Shown: positions 36,392 to 44,294 of the stretch, one piece after another
Layout: every line of letters begins with the position of its first letter
Position numbering within the stretch: the first letter of the stretch is position 1
Origin: Verrucomicrobiaceae bacterium
Lineage (GTDB): Bacteria > Verrucomicrobiota > Verrucomicrobiia > Verrucomicrobiales > Verrucomicrobiaceae
Length of the DNA stretch: 64,000 bases
Direction of reading: 5' to 3'
NCBI GenBank assembly: GCA_019694165.1
Contig: JAIBCL010000002.1
Coordinates: 310,001 to 374,000 of the forward strand
Position numbers and translations under genes: made by a program
The notes under the pieces: model-generated
Database searches by the model: none
Seen by the model: the letters and a program-made list of their open reading frames with translations, nothing else
Told to the model about the DNA's origin: nothing

Positions 36392-38587
36392 GTGCCGCCC
36401 GCCAACACCCTATCTGCAACGAGCCAGCCTGAGCAGGAGAGGTTTGATCATTACCTCATCGCGCGAAATCGCGACGGTCAGCCGATTCAGTTGTCGCGAT
36501 CAAGCGACGAGTCGGCATTTTTGGCGTTCGATCTGCACTCGCGGCGGCTGGTAGAATTGCACGTCATTCACGGCGGTCACAATGACGACCCGGCCCGGAG
36601 GCGCTCGTCCTACGAGCGAGCTGTGCAGGCTGGTGAACTCCGCGGAGGAAGCTTTCCCCGAATTCTCGAGGTGGGAGAAGACGACGGACTGGTTTACTAC
36701 TCCAGCACGCTGAACGATGGGGAGTTTGTGGAAGACTACATCGCGCGACGAGGCGCACTGCCGCCGGCGACGGCCTTCTGCATGCTGCTGCAACTGCTGG
36801 AGGACCTCGTCCCTCTTCAAAGCTACCACCGGCTGGTGTCCAGGCTGCGGCTGAACCGCCTGCTGGTCACCGCACTGGAGGACACATTCCTGCACCTGCG
36901 AGCATATGACTACGGGCTGGCGGAAAAGGAGCAGCGCTCCGATGGCGACCACAAGCGCCTCGCCGCCGAAGTGTGCGAGCTGATCTTCCTCCTGCTCACC
37001 GGCAAGACCTACGGTGGCGACAATCCGGACCGCTATCCGGCGCTCACCTGCCTGCCGTCGGGCTTGCGTACGACCTTGCGCACGGTGCTCCCTGACAAGT
37101 CGCAGGCCCCCTCGACACTGGAGAAGCTGCGTGATGACGTGCGCGAAGCATTCGCGGCGCTGGTGAGCAACTTGCAGACCCGCAGTACCCGCAAGCATGT
37201 GGTGGTCACCAATGAAAACGCGCTGCCGAAATCCCAACTCCAGGATCTGCTGCTCGAGAGCATCCCGCTCGATGCGCTGCTCACAGGCCGCTTCACCGTT
37301 GAAAACGCGGACATCGCACGCCGCTATCCGTTCTCCATTCCGGCGCGCAATTTGAAGAACGACCAGCCGGTCACCGTACACCTGCTGCCTCCGTCACGCA
37401 TCGTGCCGAAAGATCACTACGAGGCCGTGCCCTTGCAGATGTGGCGTTTCGATCCGCAGAAGCATCCGAACATCCTGCGCTCGCTCAGCGTGTGGGAGAA
37501 TCCGGACTGGACGTTCCTCACCGAGGAGCGCGAGGGCGGCTTCGCCCTCAGCCGCCTCATTGCCGAGCGAATCACGCTGAATCCGGCGGAGGTGCTCGTG
37601 CTGCTGAAACAAGTTCGCGACGGCATCGGCCAGGCGCTTGAGTGCGGCGTGCAGCGTGTGGACCTCCATCCGTCAAACATGGTGCTCCTGCTCGCCAAGG
37701 CGGCAACGATGCAGCAGCGTGAATTTGACCGGCTCATGCAGAAGCGCATCGACGCCTGGCCGCCGTTCAAGCTCAAGCTGCGCCCGCATCTAACGATGCG
37801 CAGCCTCTACGAGCCGCTGCTTGCCGACCTGCCCTCCATGGGCGCGCAACACGATCAGGATTTCCGCAGCCGCTCCTTCGTCGCGCTGGCGGCTTATATG
37901 CTCACCGGTGAGCGCCTGAGCGGCCGCTCGATCGAGTTCCCCGAGACTGTGCCACAGCCGCTCGCCCAATACATCGCCTCGGCGCTCGAACTCGCACGCA
38001 CGCCGGACGCCACCCCGACTCCTGACGAGTTCCTCGCCGGTTTTGAAAAGCTCGCCGCCACCTCCGACCAAAGTGGTCTGGACGCCGGCTTCCTCCGTGG
38101 CCCGGCCGTGGCGCACGCGGACATGGAGAGCGCCGGTTCCGTTTCCGATTTCGACGAAGATGCGGGCGACACCGGGCAGGCGCCTGCTTTTGTTCCGTCG
38201 AAGTACCAACCGCGCGCGTTCGGCATCGGGCGCGAGCCGCCGAAAAAGAAGAGAGCGGCTGCAATCTTGATCTGGGGCGGCGTCGCTGCGGCGCTGATTG
38301 TAACGATTGTCGCGCTGACTGCGGGCGACTCGAGTCCCCCCGCGACACAGGACGGCACGAATGCAGTCGCTTCTGCGGATGGTGCGCCCGCTAACGCCAG
38401 TGGCGCGCAACCCGCGAAGCCACAGGGAGCGGCAAAAAAGATGCTCATCATGATTCGCAAAGCCATCATCCCCACCCGTGAAGAGATCGACGATCTGCGC
38501 CGCAAACAGGCCGAGGCACTCAAGACCGAGCGCGAGGCAGCGATGAAACCGGAAGGAAAGCTCGCCGAACGCAGCTCGGCTCAATGA
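36392..38587 (+). CDS. tandem pseudokinase with C-terminal membrane helix
   Basis: 731 residues from GTG 36392, chosen because upstream codons overlap the promoter. Two degenerate kinase-like domains follow each other. The first has LRAYDYGLA in place of the DFG region and no HRD. The second has GVQRVDLHPSNMVLLL, resembling the HRDxxPxN catalytic loop, but no glycine loop, catalytic Lys or DFG that I can find. Near residues 621-643 is a single membrane helix (AAILIWGGVAAALIVTIVAL) preceded by KKKR, then a short Ala-rich stretch and a charged helix (EEIDDLRRKQAEALKTER). It ends 144 bp before btubA on the same strand. A regulatory or scaffolding role is likely. No catalytic activity is expected. 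Confidence 0.75.
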   Translation: MPPANTLSATSQPEQERFDHYLIARNRDGQPIQLSRSSDESAFLAFDLHSRRLVELHVIHGGHNDDPARRRSSYERAVQAGELRGGSFPRILEVGEDDGLVYYSSTLNDGEFVEDYIARRGALPPATAFCMLLQLLEDLVPLQSYHRLVSRLRLNRLLVTALEDTFLHLRAYDYGLAEKEQRSDGDHKRLAAEVCELIFLLLTGKTYGGDNPDRYPALTCLPSGLRTTLRTVLPDKSQAPSTLEKLRDDVREAFAALVSNLQTRSTRKHVVVTNENALPKSQLQDLLLESIPLDALLTGRFTVENADIARRYPFSIPARNLKNDQPVTVHLLPPSRIVPKDHYEAVPLQMWRFDPQKHPNILRSLSVWENPDWTFLTEEREGGFALSRLIAERITLNPAEVLVLLKQVRDGIGQALECGVQRVDLHPSNMVLLLAKAATMQQREFDRLMQKRIDAWPPFKLKLRPHLTMRSLYEPLLADLPSMGAQHDQDFRSRSFVALAAYMLTGERLSGRSIEFPETVPQPLAQYIASALELARTPDATPTPDEFLAGFEKLAATSDQSGLDAGFLRGPAVAHADMESAGSVSDFDEDAGDTGQAPAFVPSKYQPRAFGIGREPPKKKRAAAILIWGGVAAALIVTIVALTAGDSSPPATQDGTNAVASADGAPANASGAQPAKPQGAAKKMLIMIRKAIIPTREEIDDLRRKQAEALKTEREAAMKPEGKLAERSSAQ

Positions 38588-38640
38588 CACGCCCGGCACT
38601 GGCACGAAAAATTTTGCCGGCCCGCTCTCTGCTCTTGTTT

Positions 38641-38663
38641 TCGCGAGATTCGCGACGCATCTT
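38641..38663 (+). promoter_or_regulatory. possible operator/promoter upstream of btubA
   Basis: TCGCGA-GAT-TCGCGA at 38641-38655 is a dyad 77 bp before btubA. A weak promoter could use TTGTTT (38635-38640) and CATCTT (38658-38663) with a 17-bp gap, so the dyad would sit between the boxes. Matches to consensus are poor. Confidence 0.25.
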
Positions 38664-38731
38664 GCGCACCCGCTCGTTCGCGCACGCACGGCTCTTTCCA
38701 CACCAACACACCACTCAAAGAGGACTGACTG

Positions 38732-40204
38732 ATGAAGGTTAACAACACGATCGTCCTGTCCGTCGGACAGGCTGGAAACCAGATCGCCGCTTCGTTCTGG
38801 AAGACCATCTGCCAGGAGCACGGCATCGACCCGCTCAGCGGACAGACTGCGAATGGACAGGACCCTCGCGGAAACTGGGGCGCATTCTTCACCCGCCTCG
38901 GCGATGGCACGGGCGGCAGCTACGTCCCGCGCGCCGTGATGGTGGATCTCGAACCGAGCGTGATCTCGCATGTGAAGTCAGTGTCCGGATCGCTCTTCAA
39001 TCCCGCCAACCTCATCAGCCGCACCGAGGGTGCCGGCGGCAATTTTGCCATCGGTTACCTCGGCGCGGGGCGTGAAGTCCTGCCCGATGTGATGGCGCGT
39101 CTCGATCAGGAGATCGACAAATGCGACAACGTCGGCGGCATCATCATCCTCCACTCGACGGGTGGCGGCACGGGCAGCGGACTTAGTTCGCTCATCATCG
39201 AGGCCATCAAGGAAAAGAACCCCGAGATACCCATCCTCAGTTGCGCCATTCTGCCGTCACCGCAAGTCAGCTCCGTGGTCACGGAGCCTTACAACACCGT
39301 CTTTGCCCTCAACGCTCTGCGCCGCACTGCGGACGCGTGCCTCATCTTCGACAATGAAGCGCTCTTCGAGCTGGCGCACCGCAAGTGGAACATCGAAAGC
39401 CCCACCGTCGATGATCTGAACCTCCTGATCACCGAAGCGCTCGCGGGTCTCACCGCCTCCATGCGTTTCAGCGGCTTCCTCACCGTGGAGATCAGCCTGC
39501 GGGAACTGCTTACCAATCTGGTGCCACAGCCCTCGCTGCATTTCCTGATGTGCGCCTTCGCGCCGCTCACGCCTCCGGATCGCAGCAAATTCGAGGAGAT
39601 GAGCGTCGAGGACATGATCCGCTCCCTCTTCGACAACGGCTCCGTCTTTGCCGCATGCTCGCCGATGGAAGGCCGCTTCCTTTCCACCGCCGTACTCTAC
39701 CGCGGCATCATGGACGACAAGACCGTGGCAGACACCGCGCTGGCGAACATCCGCGAGACCCTGCCGCTCACCTACTGGATCCCCACCGCGTTCAAGATCG
39801 GCTACGTCGAGCAGTCCGGCGTCTCCCATCGCAAAAGCATGGTGCTGCTGGCCAACAACACCGAGATCGCCCGCGTGCTCGACCGCATCTGCGCGAACTT
39901 TGACAAGCTCTGGCAGCGCAAAGCCTTCGCAAACTGGTACCTGAACGAAGGCATGACCGAGGAGCAGATCAATGCACTCCGCGCCTCCGCGCAGGAACTC
40001 ATCCAGAGCTACCAGGTCGCGGAAGAAAGCGGTGCAAAGGCCAAGGTACAGGACGCCGGCCGAGGTGCCGCCGCGATCTCAAAGGCCGCCGCACCCGCCG
40101 CCAGCATCGCCCCCGTTCCCGAGCTTGCGCCAGACGAGCCGCCCTCATCGGGCGATCCAGGAGTCGTCAGCCTGCGCGAGCTGGTGGACCGCCGCCGCGC
40201 ATGA
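38732..40204 (+). CDS. btubA: bacterial tubulin BtubA
   Basis: 490 residues. An AGAGGA ribosome site lies about 9 bp before the ATG. Tubulin features: VGQAGNQIAASFW (T1 loop), the GTP-binding signature GGGTGSG at 144-150, EPYNTVFALN (T5 region), MRFSGFLTVEISLRELLTNL with Glu258 at the position of the alpha-tubulin catalytic Glu, and APLTPP after S8. BtubA heterodimerises with BtubB to form the bacterial microtubule. A C-terminal Ala/Pro-rich extension beyond the tubulin fold (about 430-490) lacks the acidic tail of eukaryotic tubulins. The stop overlaps the ATG of a mini-ORF (ATGA). Base composition looks like that of its neighbours. Confidence 0.98.
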   Translation: MKVNNTIVLSVGQAGNQIAASFWKTICQEHGIDPLSGQTANGQDPRGNWGAFFTRLGDGTGGSYVPRAVMVDLEPSVISHVKSVSGSLFNPANLISRTEGAGGNFAIGYLGAGREVLPDVMARLDQEIDKCDNVGGIIILHSTGGGTGSGLSSLIIEAIKEKNPEIPILSCAILPSPQVSSVVTEPYNTVFALNALRRTADACLIFDNEALFELAHRKWNIESPTVDDLNLLITEALAGLTASMRFSGFLTVEISLRELLTNLVPQPSLHFLMCAFAPLTPPDRSKFEEMSVEDMIRSLFDNGSVFAACSPMEGRFLSTAVLYRGIMDDKTVADTALANIRETLPLTYWIPTAFKIGYVEQSGVSHRKSMVLLANNTEIARVLDRICANFDKLWQRKAFANWYLNEGMTEEQINALRASAQELIQSYQVAEESGAKAKVQDAGRGAAAISKAAAPAASIAPVPELAPDEPPSSGDPGVVSLRELVDRRRA

Positions 40205-40275
40205 GCCACGCATCCCTTTTCAAACAGCAGCAGAACAAGCAGCACACCTATTTCCAAGGAGGACCACACGAGTGA
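40201..40275 (+). CDS. 24-codon bridging mini-ORF between btubA and btubB
   Basis: The frame starts with the ATG inside btubA's ATGA stop and ends with the TGA inside btubB's GTGA start. It encodes 24 residues beginning MSHASLFKQQQNKQHTY and ending GGPHE, Gln-rich and without known homology. It has no ribosome site of its own, so ribosomes finishing btubA would reinitiate here. Its last codons contain the strong AAGGAGGA of btubB. The likely role is translational coupling that balances the two subunits. Whether the peptide accumulates is unknown. Confidence 0.5.
   Translation: MSHASLFKQQQNKQHTYFQGGPHE
40256..40263 (+). promoter_or_regulatory. strong ribosome-binding site of btubB
   Basis: AAGGAGGA with 8-9 bp to GTG 40272. 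It is the best Shine-Dalgarno sequence seen in the operon and decides the btubB start. It lies inside the bridging mini-ORF. Confidence 0.9.
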
Positions 40276-41549
40276 GAGAGATTCTGAGCATCCACGTCGG
40301 CCAGTGCGGCAATCAGATTGCCGACCGCTTCTGGCGTCTTGTACTGCGCGAGCACGGGCTCAATGAAGCCGGCGTCCCGAAGGACGGCGGCCACGCCTCG
40401 GCCGCAAACTCGAACATGGAGGTCTTCTTCCACAAGGTGCGCGAAGGGAAGTACGTCCCCCGCGCCGTGCTCGTCGATCTGGAGCCCGGCGTCATCGCCC
40501 GCATCGAAGGCGGTGACATGTCGCAGCTCTTCGACGAAGGCAGCATCGTGCGCAAGATCCCCGGTGCAGCGAACAACTGGGCGCGCGGCTACAATATTGA
40601 GGGCGAGCGCGTCATCGACCAGGTGATGAACGTCGTCGATTCCGCCGTGGAGAAAACCAAGGCCCTGCAAGGCTTCCTTGTCACGCACAGCATCGGCGGC
40701 GGCTCCGGCTCCGGCCTCGGTTCCCTCATCCTCGAAAAGCTCCGCTCCGCCTATCCGAAGAAGAAAATCTTCACCTTCTCCGTCGTCCCCTCGCCGCTCA
40801 TCTCCGACAGCGCCGTGGAGCCCTACAATGCCGTGCTCACCCTGCACCGCATGCTCAACAACGCCGACGCCGCCGTGGTGCTGGACAACGAAGCGCTCTT
40901 CCGCATCGCAAAAGCGAAGCTCCGGCGCAGTCCGAACTACATGGACCTCAATCACATCATCGCGCTCATCATGTCATCGGTGACCGCGTCCCTGCGCTTT
41001 CCCGGCAAGCTGAACACCGACCTCGGCGAGTTCGTCACCAACCTCGTCCCCTTCCCCGGCAATCACTTCCTCACCGCCTCCTTCGCGCCCATGCGCGCGA
41101 CCGGCCAGGAGCAGGGCCGCATCGAATTTGCCGACCTCGCCAAGGAGACCTTCGCGCAGGAGAATTTCACCGCCGCCATCGACTGGACCGGCGTCTATCT
41201 CGCCGCCTGCGCCCTCTTCCGCGGCGACGTGCGGGCGAAGGAGGTCGATGAAAACATGGCCGCCATCCGCAAGACGCTGAACTACGCCTCCTACCTCCCC
41301 GCGCAGGGCGGCCTCAAGCTCGGCGTCGCCGAGACCGCGCCCGAGGGCTTCGCCTCCAGCGGCCTCGCCCTCGTCAACCACACCGGCATCGCCGCCGTCT
41401 TCGAGCGCCTCGTCTCGCAGTTCGACATCATGTTCGACAATCACGCCTACACCCACTGGTACGAAGGCGCCGGCGTCTCCCGCGATGCCATGTCCGCCGC
41501 CCGCAACGCCATCGCCAGCCTCGCCAAAAGCTACCGAGACGCCAGCTAG
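40272..41549 (+). CDS. btubB: bacterial tubulin BtubB
   Basis: 425 residues from GTG 40272. Tubulin motifs: ILSIHVGQCGNQIADRFW at the N-terminus, a Ser-containing GTP signature GGGSGSG at 142-148, EPYNAVLTLHRML, LRFPGKLNTDLGEFVTNL with Glu253 at the catalytic T7/H8 position, VPFPGNHFL and the C-terminal helix ending in NAIASLAKSYRDAS. It partners BtubA in protofilaments. The sequence looks beta-tubulin-like around the GTP site and alpha-like in H8, the mosaic known for bacterial tubulins. It is separated from btubA by 67 bp that are fully occupied by a mini-ORF. Confidence 0.98.
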   Translation: MREILSIHVGQCGNQIADRFWRLVLREHGLNEAGVPKDGGHASAANSNMEVFFHKVREGKYVPRAVLVDLEPGVIARIEGGDMSQLFDEGSIVRKIPGAANNWARGYNIEGERVIDQVMNVVDSAVEKTKALQGFLVTHSIGGGSGSGLGSLILEKLRSAYPKKKIFTFSVVPSPLISDSAVEPYNAVLTLHRMLNNADAAVVLDNEALFRIAKAKLRRSPNYMDLNHIIALIMSSVTASLRFPGKLNTDLGEFVTNLVPFPGNHFLTASFAPMRATGQEQGRIEFADLAKETFAQENFTAAIDWTGVYLAACALFRGDVRAKEVDENMAAIRKTLNYASYLPAQGGLKLGVAETAPEGFASSGLALVNHTGIAAVFERLVSQFDIMFDNHAYTHWYEGAGVSRDAMSAARNAIASLAKSYRDAS

Positions 41550-41597
41550 CCAAATCCTGCCCGCCCTCGCCGCCCCCTCCGTCCTTCACCCCTCGCC

Positions 41598-42377
41598 GTG
41601 GACTCCGCCCTCGAGAAACAGATCGCAACCGCCGCGCACGCCGTAGAAGACGCGCGCCGCCGCGCACATTACGATCCGGCTTCCATCGGCGAACTCATCG
41701 AGCAGATGAGCGTGCTGGCCGACCTGCGGCAGAAGGAAGGCGACTTCAGAAAGGCCGAGTCGCTCTATCGTGAGGCATTGTTTCGCGTCCAGGAGACGCG
41801 CAAGCCAGACCAGGCCCTCATCGCCGGCATCTGGTCCCTCATCGCCCACTTGAACGACCGCTGGGGCCGCATGGACGAGGCCGCCAAGGCATACGAGAAA
41901 GCCCTCGAGATCGGCGAGAAGCACGGCCTCCACGACAGCGACGCCATCGCCACCATCAAGAACAACCTCGCCGTCATCTTCAAAACCCTGCGCGACAACG
42001 CCAAGGCCGAGCGCTATTACAACGAGGCGCTCGACTCCTTCCGCAGGCTCCACGGCGAAAACTGCGCGCAAGTCGCCTCCATCTACAACAACCTCGGCGT
42101 CCTCCACTACTCCGGCCTCGATGTCGAGCGCGCTCAGGAGATGCACGAGAAAGCCCTCGCCATCCGCCAGCGCCTCGGCGAGGACCAGCTCGACCCGAAC
42201 GATCTCTCCCAGACCTACATCAACCTCGGCGCCGTTTACAAAGCCACCGGCGACTTCCAGAAAGCCGAGGAATGCCTGGAGCGCGCCAAGTCACTCCGCG
42301 CCGCCAACGGCTCCTACAGGCCCCGCCCCCGCCGCGCCGCCTCCCTCCTCATCGACTCCGCCGCCGCCTGGCGCTGA
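41598..42377 (+). CDS. bklc: bacterial kinesin light chain-like TPR protein Bklc
   Basis: 259 residues from GTG 41598, 48 bp after btubB with no obvious ribosome site. Four to five tetratricopeptide units of kinesin-light-chain type can be read: KEGDFRKAESLYREALFRVQ, GRMDEAAKAYEKALEIGEKH, LRDNAKAERYYNEALDSFRR, LDVERAQEMHEKALAIRQRL, TGDFQKAEECLERAKSLRAA. This is the third gene of the known btubA-btubB-bklc operon. The product is reported to associate with bacterial microtubules and membranes. The basic C-terminus (RPRPRRAA) could aid membrane or polymer contact; that is inference. Confidence 0.95.
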   Translation: MDSALEKQIATAAHAVEDARRRAHYDPASIGELIEQMSVLADLRQKEGDFRKAESLYREALFRVQETRKPDQALIAGIWSLIAHLNDRWGRMDEAAKAYEKALEIGEKHGLHDSDAIATIKNNLAVIFKTLRDNAKAERYYNEALDSFRRLHGENCAQVASIYNNLGVLHYSGLDVERAQEMHEKALAIRQRLGEDQLDPNDLSQTYINLGAVYKATGDFQKAEECLERAKSLRAANGSYRPRPRRAASLLIDSAAAWR

Positions 42378-42501
42378 AACCGCGCCCCGCAAGCGCCATC
42401 CCGCCAGCCACCCGTTTCCCGAGCGTGCCGCGCATTGCGCGGCTGCCCGTTCAGCGGCCCAACCTTCCCGCCCTGTTCTCACCCCATACATCCGTTGGCG
42501 T

Positions 42502-42882
42502 ATGAAAATCGAAAAAGCCGCGCTTCGATCTCTGGTGCTGATGATCCTCGCCGCAACGGTCTTTCATCCCGTCGCCCGGGGAAGCCAGGCGGGGAAGGAA
42601 CACAACCGATCCGACGAAGAACTGAACGCCACCTATCGGAGAGTCCTGGCCATCATGACCGATCCAGAAGACCGCCGTCTGTTTGTCGAAGCCCAGCGTT
42701 CATGGATCAAGTTCCGCGATGCCGAGATGGCTTTTCACGCACACCGCTTTCCCGGCAGCAAGGGAGGTCTGTCCGTCAGCACCGATATGATCAAGGCCAG
42801 AACTGAAGCGTTGAAAACCCTTCTCACAGACGCCGCAACACAGGCGCACGAGCATCCGTTCGCCGACGAACCGAAAAGGTGA
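42502..42882 (+). CDS. secreted LprI-like (DUF1311) protein
   Basis: 126 residues from ATG 42502. Signal peptide (MKIEKAALRSLVLMILAATV). The mature part has SDEELNATYRRVLAIMTDPE and EAQRSWIKFRDAEMAFHA, the DUF1311/LprI pattern of a short helical domain with a conserved W-x3-RD. It lies 124 bp after bklc on the same strand but probably outside the tubulin operon. Known LprI members inhibit lysozyme; activity here is not shown. Confidence 0.8.
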   Translation: MKIEKAALRSLVLMILAATVFHPVARGSQAGKEHNRSDEELNATYRRVLAIMTDPEDRRLFVEAQRSWIKFRDAEMAFHAHRFPGSKGGLSVSTDMIKARTEALKTLLTDAATQAHEHPFADEPKR

Positions 42883-43022
42883 CGCGCTCGGTTGAACCTG
42901 CCTGCACGCGTCAACCAAGCCCGAACCCGGTTCTCCACACAAGAAAAAGCACGCTGGACATCGGGCAGCGCTTCCGCTCATTTTGCTTGGAAGGAAGGGC
43001 TCGCCGAAAACGCATCCATCCG

Positions 43023-43061
43023 ATGCACACCCGCCGCTACAGCGCCTTCGTCAGCTACTGA
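43023..43061 (+). pseudogene. remnant of a TIR-domain start
   Basis: Twelve codons read MHTRRYSAFVSY then a stop. The motif is the beta-A strand that opens TIR domains (YxAFISY). Nothing further of the domain survives; a different coding remnant begins 19 bp later. It is likely the truncated start of a TIR-effector gene. Confidence 0.4.
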
Positions 43062-43079
43062 CGTCAATTTTTCACTCCC

Positions 43080-43930
43080 ATGAAAACCGTCCGCCTCTTC
43101 CTCAGCAGCCCCGGCGACGTCGGTCGCGAGCGCGAAGCGACGCGTCGCGTCATCGAAGGTATCGGCCTCTGGCGCTGTGCCATCGTCCGCCCCAGCGACG
43201 ACAGCGCCGACCTTTTTCAAGCGCTCGCCGCCGCGCTTCTGAATGAAGGCAAAAACTTCGCAGCTTGTGAATCCGACTCGGTCTCCAGCAGATTCAAGGA
43301 GGCCAGCAGATTGGGGAAGAAATCAGAAAATCTGCTGGCCTCTCTGAATCTGTTGGAAATCAAAAACCATGACGAAACGCAGCACCGCTTTCCCTCAACT
43401 CCCCCCCAGCCCTCCCCGAGCTAGCCGACCCCGAGTCCGCCGATCCTCAGCAGTCCCTCGCCACCGAACTCCGCGCCCATCCCCAGACCGTCGCCATCCG
43501 CGTCAACGTCCCTGCTCAACGCCGTCGCCAAGGCCCACCAGACCCAGCAGCGTCACACCCTCGAAGCCCAGATCGCCAGCCTCACCAAAGAAGGCCGCGC
43601 TCAAGCAGCAAGCCCTCCAGAGCCTCCACGAGCCCAAAGCCCGCCTCGCCCTCCTGCTCGATCAGATGGAGGAACTCTTCACCCTCAACTACGCCCCCGA
43701 GCAGCTCCGCGCCTTCCTTGAGACCATCGACGTCCTCGCCCGCAGCACGGGACGCGTCTTCGTCATCGGCACCCTGCGCAGCGACTTCTATCCCCGCTAC
43801 CAGGAGCAGCCCACCCTCGGCACCCTCGCCCGCGACGGAGCCCGCTTCGACCTCCTCCCGCCCACGCCCGACGAGATCAGCCAAATCATCCGCCGCCTCG
43901 CCAGAGCACAGTCTGGTATAAGCCTCTCCA
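43080..43930 (+). pseudogene. decayed DUF4062 / STAND NTPase gene
   Basis: The 5' part encodes MKTVRLFLSSPGDVGREREA, the start of DUF4062-type modules that precede STAND NTPases, and loses homology near 43240. About 43600-43930 encodes ARLALLLDQMEELFTLN (Walker B), RVFVIGTLRSDFYPRYQEQ and LLPPTPDEISQIIRRLAR, typical of nSTAND1 NTPases. The P-loop between them is missing, the two parts are in different frames, and the tail is lost. This is a gene broken by deletion and frameshift, with a hairpin element inside. STAND proteins often serve in antiphage or programmed death systems. Confidence 0.7.
43284..43357. repeat. 74-bp hairpin element
   Basis: Two 29-bp arms (43284-43312 and 43329-43357) are inverted complements at 26 of 29 positions around a 16-nt loop. 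Each arm holds two copies of CAGCAGATT or a close variant. It lies in the decayed STAND gene and looks like a MITE-like or REP-like insertion. Confidence 0.75.
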
Positions 43931-44055
43931 AAGTCGAATGGTCCATCCGGCACCGCTCAAGAACCTCAATAACCTTTGCGCCCCATTCCGCGAAGCTCTG
44001 CGGTAGCCGTCATCAAAATGATTGCTGCGTGCCTGCCAAATGATAGCCTCCGTCC

Positions 44056-44286
44056 ATGTCTGCCATCGACGATATTGAATCCTCCATTCAAACACTGCCG
44101 CAACAGGACTTCTTCACCCTCGTCGGTTGGATGACCGAGCGGCATCTGCAAGTGCTCTCCTCCGCAGAGTTTGAAACCCCAGAGCTAGAGGATGCCTTGC
44201 TGCCTTCCCTCGACAGCCCAAGGCACCCAGTGAACAACGAACTGTTCGAGAGCATTCGCGCGCGCCGCCTGGAAGCCCGCCAATAG
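44056..44286 (+). CDS. putative antitoxin of ParE-type module
   Basis: 76 residues, acidic, mainly helical (IESSIQTLPQQDFFTLVGWM through LFESIRARRLEARQ). Size, composition and position 8 bp before a ParE-like toxin remnant fit a type II antitoxin, with the C-terminal part as toxin-binding segment. The reading frame is intact. No specific family was confirmed. Confidence 0.65.
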   Translation: MSAIDDIESSIQTLPQQDFFTLVGWMTERHLQVLSSAEFETPELEDALLPSLDSPRHPVNNELFESIRARRLEARQ

Positions 44287-44294
44287 AGCACGGC

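Noticed and set aside
38732-41549. Recent eukaryotic transfer of the tubulin genes
   Set aside because: Base composition and codon use look like the neighbours, and the proteins are typical Btub sequences. The window shows no sign of recent transfer.
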